This document shows, piece after piece, positions 14,754 through 20,283 of a DNA stretch of 27,467 nucleotides. Source of the stretch: JBFEYJ01 sp041562215 (lineage in GTDB: Bacteria; Pseudomonadota; Gammaproteobacteria; Thiohalomonadales; Thiohalomonadaceae); the NCBI GenBank assembly GCA_041562215.1, contig JBFEYJ010000015.1:1-27467 (forward strand). The letters run 5' to 3'. The notes under the pieces are model-generated. The model was given only the letters and a program-made list of their open reading frames with translations, made no database searches and was not told the DNA's origin. How positions within the stretch are numbered: position 1 is the first letter of the stretch; each line of letters starts with the position of its first letter. The translations under genes were made by a program, and so were the position numbers.

Positions 14754-15100
14754 AACTCCTCCTCCACCGCCGAACTGAGTTTTTCCACCTGATGAATAAC
14801 ACCTAGTGCATCCTCCACATCAATCTGGAAGGCAATTCCGGTGCCCGGCTTGTCATCGAACTGCCCAACCGTGGCAATGCGCTCAAGGATCTTGCGGCTC
14901 ATGTGCTCCTCGACCAGAAACATCACCATATCACGCTGTGTCTCCAGCGAGAGACCGAAGAAGGTCTTGCTCTTCTTTATCCCCTCACCGCGCGCCTGAC
15001 TCAGTACCGTTGCACCAGTAGCACCGGCCTCCCGTGCCGCATCGAGGACCTTGTCGGTCTTGTCGTCCTCGACCAGGGCGATCAATAGTTTGAAATGCAT
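14750..15100 (-). CDS. PII-like (GlnB superfamily) signalling protein
   Basis: A 116-residue protein with the PII ferredoxin-like fold: FKLLIALVEDDKTDKVLDAA (first strand and helix), GATGATVLSQARGEG (second strand and start of the T-loop), MVMFLVEEHMSRKILERI (third strand and second helix) and KPGTGIAFQIDVEDALGV (B/C-loop region). It lacks the uridylylated tyrosine of GlnB (Y51), and its T-loop (IKKSKTFFGLSLETQ) is shorter, so it is not a classical nitrogen regulator. It starts 2 bases after the second DUF1538 gene and overlaps the CBS gene, so all four are coupled. Canonical PII proteins control membrane transporters such as AmtB by inserting the T-loop; a similar role towards the DUF1538 proteins is inference. 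The basic KK pair in the loop could contact a nucleotide or the transporter. Confidence 0.85.
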   Translation of the reverse strand: MHFKLLIALVEDDKTDKVLDAAREAGATGATVLSQARGEGIKKSKTFFGLSLETQRDMVMFLVEEHMSRKILERIATVGQFDDKPGTGIAFQIDVEDALGVIHQVEKLSSAVEEEL

Positions 15101-15102
15101 GG

Positions 15103-15888
15103 TTACTCTCCCACGTTGTCACGCCACCCGTTGCGGCGAGCTCTCCACTGACTGAGTTGCGCATAGCCCATCACCGACATGATCGGAAACAGGCTGGCGA
15201 AGGCGATGAGTCCGAAACCGTCGAGCATCGGGCTGCGCCCCGGCACCGTACTTGCCAATCCCAGTCCGAGGGCAGTGACCAGCGGCACGGTGACTGTGGA
15301 GGTGGTCACCCCACCCGAATCATAGGCCAGGGCGACGATCATTTTAGGGGCGTATATTGTCTGGATGATAACCACAATGTAACCGGCGATGATGTAGTAG
15401 TGCAGCGGTGTGCCGCTGACGATGCGATAGGTTCCAAGCGCGATGCCGATAGCCACACCGATGGCCACTGCAGTGCGGAGCCCCCACACGCTGATAGCGC
15501 CACCGGAAACCTCCTGCGCCTTAATCGCCACCGCAATCAAGGAGGGCTCAGCCACCGTGGTGGAAAAACCCATGGCGAAAGCGAAGAGGTAGACCCACCA
15601 GTAATCATCCCAATGCAATACGCGGCTAACACCCTCCCCCAGGATAAAGGCCGGATCAGTTAACTGCTCGGCCATCAGCTTGCCCAGTGGGAACAGCGCC
15701 TCCTCCAGGCCGATGAGAAATAGCGTCAGCCCCAACAGCACATAGCCGAAGCCGATCAGTACCTTCTTCAAATTGGGAATGGGCCGGCGGATCACCAGCA
15801 GCTGGAAGCCGAAGAGAATGGCGGCAATGGGCAACACATCGCGCAGTGTCGACAGCAGGGTATCCAAAATAAGCTGCAGCGTCTCCAT
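15103..15888 (-). CDS. DUF1538 integral membrane protein (second of pair)
   Basis: A 261-residue polytopic membrane protein of the DUF1538 family, with about six to eight hydrophobic segments and no signal peptide. Family hallmarks are IPNLKKVLIGFG, LFLIGLEEALFPLGKLMAEQ, GFSTTVAEPSLIAVAIKAQE, AYDSGGVTTSTVTVPLVTA, and DGFGLIAFASLFPIMSVMGY at the C-terminus. The TTVAEP and GGVTTST blocks both look like polar breaks in helices, as seen in ion-coupled carriers. I recall a report that a DUF1538 pair from Halomonas (UmpA/UmpB) acts as a monovalent cation/proton antiporter; this should be verified and may not apply here. It overlaps the first DUF1538 gene by one base (TGATG) and is followed after 2 bases by the PII-like gene. 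Confidence 0.88.
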   Translation of the reverse strand: METLQLILDTLLSTLRDVLPIAAILFGFQLLVIRRPIPNLKKVLIGFGYVLLGLTLFLIGLEEALFPLGKLMAEQLTDPAFILGEGVSRVLHWDDYWWVYLFAFAMGFSTTVAEPSLIAVAIKAQEVSGGAISVWGLRTAVAIGVAIGIALGTYRIVSGTPLHYYIIAGYIVVIIQTIYAPKMIVALAYDSGGVTTSTVTVPLVTALGLGLASTVPGRSPMLDGFGLIAFASLFPIMSVMGYAQLSQWRARRNGWRDNVGE

Positions 15889-16625
15889 CAGCCAATTACC
15901 ATGCCGTAGCCCATGACAAAGATCATTGGAGTCAGGGAGGCGAAGGCGATAAGACCGAAGCCATCGACTATCGGATTGCGCCCCTTGATCGAGGAGGCCA
16001 GTCCCACGCCCAGAGCGGTCACCAGGGGTACCGTGATGGTTGAGGTTGTCACTCCGCCCGAGTCATAGGCGATGCCGATGATCTCCTTGGGGGCGAAGGC
16101 GGTCATCATTACCACCCCGGAGTAACCGGCGATAATGAGGTACTGGATCGGCCAGCCCTTGAGTATGCGCAATACACCGAGCACGATGGCAAATCCTACC
16201 GACAAGGCGACGGTATAACGCAGCCCAGTAGCGTAGCTCTGCCTGGCCTCTTCACTGTCCTCGATCATGCCGCCGACCGCCGCCACCTCCGAGGCCTCGG
16301 CAGCCACCGCAATCAATGCCGGTTCGGCCACAGTGGTGCCAAATCCGAGAGCAAAGGCGAAGGCCAGTAACCAAAACACACTACCCTTTCTGGCAAAGGC
16401 GTAGGCCATGCTCTCGCCAATCGGAAACAGCCCCATCTCCAGGCCGCGCACGAAGAGGGTTAGTCCCACCACCACCATCGCCGTGCCGAACAACAATGAC
16501 CCCAGGTTAGGTATGGGCTGCTGAAGCACCACCAACTGAAAAAAGGCGATAACGATAATGATCGGCGCCAAATCGCGGACACTGGCCACAAATGGGCGAA
16601 GCACAGTTGGGAGGGACAGTGTCAA
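15888..16625 (-). CDS. DUF1538 integral membrane protein (first of pair)
   Basis: A 245-residue polytopic membrane protein, paralogous to its downstream partner. Shared blocks are IPNLGSLLFGTAM, LFVRGLEMGLFPIGESMAY, GFGTTVAEPALIAVAAEASE, AYDSGGVTTSTITVPLVTA and DGFGLIAFASLTPMIFVMGY. It lacks the short C-terminal tail of the partner but has a longer acidic loop (EDSEEARQS). The two most likely form a heterodimer. The start is uncertain because no ATG is available. I prefer the TTG at 16625, which has AAGAGA 6 bases upstream and lies about 40 bases after a candidate promoter; another TTG at 16652 would add nine residues. It is the first gene of the minus-strand run that continues through PII-like, CBS, thioredoxin, ampD and ampE. 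Confidence 0.85.
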   Translation of the reverse strand: MTLSLPTVLRPFVASVRDLAPIIIVIAFFQLVVLQQPIPNLGSLLFGTAMVVVGLTLFVRGLEMGLFPIGESMAYAFARKGSVFWLLAFAFALGFGTTVAEPALIAVAAEASEVAAVGGMIEDSEEARQSYATGLRYTVALSVGFAIVLGVLRILKGWPIQYLIIAGYSGVVMMTAFAPKEIIGIAYDSGGVTTSTITVPLVTALGVGLASSIKGRNPIVDGFGLIAFASLTPMIFVMGYGMVIG

Positions 16626-16669
16626 AATGTATCTCTTGTGATTATTTGCCAATACCCGTTGAACGTTAC

Positions 16670-16701
16670 ACTATTGAGCGGTAACTGTTAACAGACAATA
16701 G
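16670..16701 (-). promoter_or_regulatory. Candidate promoter and palindromic operator between DUF1538 and retropepsin genes
   Basis: On the minus strand TTGTCT (16698-16693) and AATAGT (16675-16670) are 17 bases apart, each matching 4 of 6 consensus bases. The 10-base palindrome CTGTTAACAG (16685-16694) fills the spacer, and CTATTG (16671-16676) is an inverted match to CAATAG (16696-16701). Such symmetry inside a divergent intergenic region suggests a regulator-binding site. Confidence 0.35.
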
Positions 16702-16718
16702 CGGGTGCGGTGCAATCG

Positions 16719-17261
16719 ATGATGAACGAAGAGGAAAATACCGGGGACAGACCCGCGCGGCTCGGTCGCGGCATGTTGATCGGCGGCTGGGTATTGGGCC
16801 TGTTGCTGCTGGCTTTGATGTTTAACGGTATGCTCGAACAGCAACACAACCCGAACCGCTCCGTGACCTCAGTAACCACGGCGGAAGGAATGCGTGAGGT
16901 GGTGTTGCAGCGAAACCGTGGGGGTCATTATCTCGCCAATGGCAGCATTAACGGCCAAGTGGTGGAGTTCATGCTCGATACCGGCGCAACCGATGTCTCC
17001 GTACCCGATACTGTTGCACGACAGTTAGGTCTCAAGCGTGGCATGCCCCAAGTCTACTCGACTGCCAACGGCAGCATCACCGCCTACCAGACCCGCCTGC
17101 CCAGCCTGAGCCTGGGCGATATCGAATTGCGCGATGTGCGTGCCAGCATCAATCCGCACATGGACGATGACACTATTCTGCTTGGTATGAGCTTTCTCAA
17201 GCATTTGGAGTTTACCCAGCGCGGCGATACCCTGATAATTCGTCAATACCTACAACAATAA
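16719..17261 (+). CDS. Membrane-anchored retropepsin-like aspartic protease (clan AA, TIGR02281-type)
   Basis: A 180-residue protein with one N-terminal transmembrane helix (about residues 20-38, GMLIGGWVLGLLLLALMF) after a short charged N-tail, followed by a single retropepsin-like domain. Predicted topology places the protease domain in the periplasm. The catalytic motif is FMLDTGATDVSVP with DTGA at 87-90, and the family end motif LLGMSFLKHLEF is present. Only one DTGA exists, so an active enzyme would need to dimerise, as retroviral proteases do. Substrates of this bacterial family are not known to me. The ATG at 16719 and the next codon ATG at 16722 are both possible, as is a GTG at 16710. 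The gene ends 17 bases before the AGCS symporter on the same strand. Confidence 0.87.
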   Translation: MMNEEENTGDRPARLGRGMLIGGWVLGLLLLALMFNGMLEQQHNPNRSVTSVTTAEGMREVVLQRNRGGHYLANGSINGQVVEFMLDTGATDVSVPDTVARQLGLKRGMPQVYSTANGSITAYQTRLPSLSLGDIELRDVRASINPHMDDDTILLGMSFLKHLEFTQRGDTLIIRQYLQQ

Positions 17262-17278
17262 CAACTGAAAGTAAGCTT

Positions 17279-18619
17279 ATGGAAATCCTCACCAACCTGT
17301 TCAAAGAACTCAACACCATCGTCTGGGGCCCGGCGATGCTGGTGCTGATCCTCGGCACTGGCATCTACCTGATGACCGGGCTCAAGGCGATGCCGTTAAA
17401 TCGCATCGGGTATGGTTTTCGTATGCTGTGGCAAGGTCGCAAGGGGGCGGGCGAAGGCGATATCAGTCCCTTCAACGCCCTAATGACCTCACTATCAGCC
17501 ACCATAGGCACCGGTAATATCGCCGGGGTGGCGACCGCAATCTTCATGGGCGGCCCTGGTGCCTTGTTCTGGATGTGGTGCACCGCCCTGGTGGGTATGG
17601 CGACCAAGTATGCCGAGGCGGTACTCGCCGTGCGTTACCGCGAAACCGATGAGGCTGGCAACCATATCGGCGGACCAATGTTCTATATTAAGAATGGTCT
17701 CGGCAGTCGCTGGGCCTGGCTCGGCACCCTGTTTGCCATCTTCGGTGCGTTAGCCGGTTTCGGCATTGGCAACACCGTGCAGGCCAATTCGGTGGCCGAC
17801 GCCCTCAACAGCAAGCTGGGCATTCCACACCTGGCTACCGGTTTCACCATGGCGGTGCTAGCTGCGCTGGTACTGATCGGCGGCATCCGCCGTATCGCCA
17901 CAGTGGCGGGCAAGCTCGTGCCATTCATGGCAATCAGCTATATCCTTGCCGGCGCGGTGGTACTGGTGCTCAATGCCTCTGCGATCCCTGAGGCTATCGC
18001 CCTCGTTTTCAAACACGCCTTCACCCCAATCGCAGCCAGTGGTGGCTTTGCCGGGGCCGCAGTGTGGGCAGCGATACGCTTCGGTGTTGCCCGCGGCATC
18101 TTCTCCAATGAGGCCGGCCTCGGCAGTGCCCCCATCGCCCACGCCGCGGCCACCACTGACAGCCCGGTCCGCCAGGGTACAGTGGCGATGCTCGGTACCT
18201 TCATCGACACCCTCGTTATCTGTAGCATTACCGGCTTGGTGATTATAGTCACAGGCGCCTGGAACTCCGGAGAGAACGCAGCATCTCTTACCTCCCTCGC
18301 CTTTGAATCGGCCCTTCCCGGCGTCGGTGGCTACGTGGTCAGCTTTGGCCTGGTGCTGTTCGCCTTCACCACCCTGCTCGGCTGGAGTTTCTACGGCGAG
18401 AAGTGTATCGAATACCTGTTCGGCATGCGCGCCATTACCCCGTTTCGCGTGCTGTGGATCATCGCCATCCCCATTGGCGCCAACTCCAACCTCGATTTTA
18501 TCTGGCTGGTGGCCGATACCCTCAACGCCCTGATGGCACTGCCCAACCTACTGGCGCTTCTGCTGCTGAGTCCCGTGGTGTTCCAGCTAACTCGCGACTA
18601 CTTTCGCGCAGAACGATGA
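17279..18619 (+). CDS. AGCS family sodium:amino-acid symporter (AlsT/DagA-like)
   Basis: A 446-residue inner-membrane carrier of the alanine-or-glycine:cation symporter family, expected to import small neutral amino acids with sodium. Family signatures are strong: NALMTSLSATIGTGNIAGVATAI (about residues 66-88), GGPGALFWMWCTALVGMATKYAEAVLAVRYR (about 91-121), GGPMFYIKNGLG, and IFSNEAGLGSAPIAHAAA in the second half. About ten or eleven hydrophobic segments are present, and the length is typical (440-490). It starts 17 bases after the retropepsin gene and may be co-transcribed with it. Substrate preference (alanine, glycine or glutamine) cannot be determined by reading. The 160 bases downstream hold hairpins at 18638-18653 and 18739-18755. 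Confidence 0.93.
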   Translation: MEILTNLFKELNTIVWGPAMLVLILGTGIYLMTGLKAMPLNRIGYGFRMLWQGRKGAGEGDISPFNALMTSLSATIGTGNIAGVATAIFMGGPGALFWMWCTALVGMATKYAEAVLAVRYRETDEAGNHIGGPMFYIKNGLGSRWAWLGTLFAIFGALAGFGIGNTVQANSVADALNSKLGIPHLATGFTMAVLAALVLIGGIRRIATVAGKLVPFMAISYILAGAVVLVLNASAIPEAIALVFKHAFTPIAASGGFAGAAVWAAIRFGVARGIFSNEAGLGSAPIAHAAATTDSPVRQGTVAMLGTFIDTLVICSITGLVIIVTGAWNSGENAASLTSLAFESALPGVGGYVVSFGLVLFAFTTLLGWSFYGEKCIEYLFGMRAITPFRVLWIIAIPIGANSNLDFIWLVADTLNALMALPNLLALLLLSPVVFQLTRDYFRAER

Positions 18620-18738
18620 GTTCACTCGATACAGAATACCCCGTCAGCGGGGTGAATCTGCTCAGCCCTCAGCCCCCTCGCTGAGTGGACACGGATAGCC
18701 ATCCTGGCAATGTCATAGTAATATCCACTGCTATTCAC

Positions 18739-18764
18739 GGCCCGCACTGCGGGCCCATTCTTTT
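18739..18764 (+). terminator. Rho-independent terminator-like hairpin upstream of the FKBP gene
   Basis: GGCCCGC (18739-18745) and GCGGGCC (18749-18755) form a perfect 7-base GC-rich stem around the loop ACT, followed by CATTCTTTT. It could end the AGCS transcript. It finishes only 15 bases before the ATG of the FKBP gene, whose GAGGAG ribosome-binding site directly follows the T-rich stretch, so any promoter for FKBP must lie upstream of it or inside it. Confidence 0.6.
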
Positions 18765-18779
18765 ACCGAGGAGACACCC

Positions 18780-19124
18780 ATGAGCGAGCGTATCACCGAT
18801 TCAGGACTGAAGATTGAGGACACCATCGAGGGCACCGGTGCCGAGGCAGCGGCAGGACAGACCGTCTCCGTGCACTACACCGGCTGGTTGGAGAATGGGA
18901 ACAAGTTCGATTCCAGTAAGGATCGCAATGATCCCTTCCGCTTTCGACTTGGCGCCGGTCAAGTGATCCGCGGCTGGGACGAAGGAGTGCAAGGCATGAA
19001 GGTTGGCGGCACCCGCAAGCTGACTATCCCTGCCGATCTGGGCTACGGTGCCCGTGGTGCCGGCGGCGTGATCCCCCCCAACGCCACCCTGATTTTCGAG
19101 GTTGAACTGCTGGACATTATCTAG
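18780..19124 (+). CDS. FKBP-type peptidyl-prolyl cis-trans isomerase
   Basis: A 114-residue single-domain FKBP that would speed up proline isomerisation during folding. The core sequences are VSVHYTGWLENGNKFDSS (about residues 29-46), GAGQVIRGWDEGVQGMKVGG (58-77, with W66 lining the pocket), GYGARGAGGVIPPNATLIFEVELL (88-111). There is no signal peptide, so it should be cytosolic, and no extra dimerisation domain as in FkpA or Mip. The start at 18780 is well supported by GAGGAG 7 bases upstream. It is followed after 3 bases by nadC, so both are probably co-transcribed. The resemblance of its short form to eukaryotic FKBP12 is usual for this bacterial subgroup. Confidence 0.95.
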   Translation: MSERITDSGLKIEDTIEGTGAEAAAGQTVSVHYTGWLENGNKFDSSKDRNDPFRFRLGAGQVIRGWDEGVQGMKVGGTRKLTIPADLGYGARGAGGVIPPNATLIFEVELLDII

Positions 19125-19127
19125 GCT

Positions 19128-19973
19128 GTGAAAATCCCCCTGCAAGACATCCACGAGCAGGTACGTCTTGCCCTTATCGAGGATATTGGTGAGGGCGATC
19201 TGACTGCCGCTCTAATCCCGGAGGATGCCCGATCCGAAGCGACCGTGATCAGCCGTGAGACGGCAGTCATCTGCGGCATCCTTTGGTTCGAGCAGGTCTT
19301 CGCCCAGCTTGATGAGAAGATCCACATCGACTGGAAGGTTGCCGATGGTGACCACGTCGAGCCCAACCAGGTACTTTGTGTTCTGACCGGCCCATCCCGT
19401 GCCCTGCTCACCGGCGAGCGCACAGCGCTCAACTTCCTGCAGACCTTATCCGGGACCGCAACCATCACCCGCCAATATGTCGAGGCTGTCGCAGGCACGA
19501 GAGTAAAGGTGCTGGATACTCGCAAGACAATTCCAGGCCTGCGCCAGGCACAGAAATACGCGGTAAGTTCCGGCGGTGGAACGAACCACCGCATGGGACT
19601 CTACGACGGGGTGCTCATCAAGGAGAACCATATCGCCGCTGCCGGCTCAATCGCCGAGGCGGTGGCCCAGGCACGTCACCATGCTCCTGACCACATCCCG
19701 GTGGAGGTAGAGGTGGAAAATATTGATGAAGTCCGTGAGGCGCTTGCCGCCGGTGCCGATATCCTGTTGCTGGATAACATGGACTCGAAAACGCTTCGCG
19801 AAGCCGTGGCGATCACCAACGGCCAGGCCAGACTGGAAGCCTCAGGCGGGGTCACCCTGGAGACGATCCGTACAATTGCCGAAACCGGTGTCGATTACAT
19901 CTCGGTCGGGGAGCTGACCAAACACTTGTGTGCACTTGACCTCTCCATGCGTTTTAAGAGCAACGGCGATTAA
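19128..19973 (+). CDS. nadC: Nicotinate-nucleotide pyrophosphorylase (quinolinate phosphoribosyltransferase)
   Basis: A 281-residue cytosolic enzyme that converts quinolinate and PRPP to nicotinate mononucleotide, carbon dioxide and pyrophosphate in de novo NAD synthesis. Clear signatures are EDIGEGDLTA (residues 18-27), GERTALNFLQ (96-105), DTRKTIPGLR (130-139), HRMGLYD (154-160), KENHI (165-169) and the C-terminal ASGGVTLETIR block. Length matches E. coli NadC (297) within normal variation. The start is a GTG at 19128, 3 bases after the FKBP stop; no ATG fits the conserved N-terminus. The product nicotinate mononucleotide is also the phosphoribose donor used by CobT in this window, a plausible metabolic link rather than a regulatory one. 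Confidence 0.96.
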   Translation: MKIPLQDIHEQVRLALIEDIGEGDLTAALIPEDARSEATVISRETAVICGILWFEQVFAQLDEKIHIDWKVADGDHVEPNQVLCVLTGPSRALLTGERTALNFLQTLSGTATITRQYVEAVAGTRVKVLDTRKTIPGLRQAQKYAVSSGGGTNHRMGLYDGVLIKENHIAAAGSIAEAVAQARHHAPDHIPVEVEVENIDEVREALAAGADILLLDNMDSKTLREAVAITNGQARLEASGGVTLETIRTIAETGVDYISVGELTKHLCALDLSMRFKSNGD

Positions 19974-20167
19974 CCCATTGTCCTGGTCGACAATTTGGAC
20001 ACCAATGAGATCAGCCGAAACAGCTAATGCTGCCTGTAAACCCGCACTAATTACCGGTTGTCATTAAACTCACCCAGCCGCCAGCGCCTGACGGGGCCGG
20101 TCCTGACAGCGCCCCGCTGTCCTCTATCTCTTCCTCTACATCGGCAGCAAAACGGGTTATTAGCCGG

Positions 20168-20231
20168 AGTTCACAAAATCTCCATGAATCCGCCGTAACG
20201 GCCCATTTTGTGTAGAAATAGTTCACAAAAT
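20168..20231. repeat. CACAAAAT direct and inverted repeats over the pilB promoter
   Basis: AGTTCACAAAAT occurs perfectly twice (20168-20179 and 20220-20231), 52 bases apart, which is close to five helical turns. An inverted copy of its core, ATTTTGTG, lies at 20205-20212. The second and third elements form an inverted repeat with 8-base arms and an 11-base spacer that covers the candidate -35 and the edge of the -10. This layout is typical of an operator for a dimeric regulator. Confidence 0.5.
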
Positions 20232-20236
20232 ATCAT
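20208..20236 (+). promoter_or_regulatory. Candidate sigma-70 promoter for pilB
   Basis: TTGTGT (20208-20213) and TATCAT (20231-20236, 5 of 6 to consensus) are 17 bases apart, with a predicted start near 20243 and a leader of about 40 bases. The -35 matches only at TTG. I looked for a sigma-54 site (TGGC-N8-TTGC type) and did not find a good one. Confidence 0.45.
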
Positions 20237-20283
20237 AAGGTTGGCTGCGATAGGCTTATTGGCAGGGGATGTACCGTACAAAC

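Larger units (their letters stand above)
19974..20283. other. Intergenic region nadC-pilB with hairpins and operator-like repeats
   Basis: This 310-base stretch has no credible gene and in particular no pilA. Just after nadC, ATTGTC (19977-19982) can pair with GACAAT (19989-19994). Further on, GACAGCG (20105-20111) and CGCTGTC (20115-20121) form a perfect 7-base stem with a CCC loop, followed by a pyrimidine-rich run, a plausible weak terminator for nadC. GCCGTAACGGC (20192-20202) is a short palindrome. The last 115 bases hold the CACAAAAT repeats and the candidate pilB promoter described separately. Confidence 0.6.

Noticed and set aside
20237..20283. Sigma-54 promoter in front of pilB (TTGGC and TTGGCA words)
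   Set aside because: The GG and GC dinucleotides are not spaced as required and no TTGCW follows; the sigma-70-type pair further upstream fits better.
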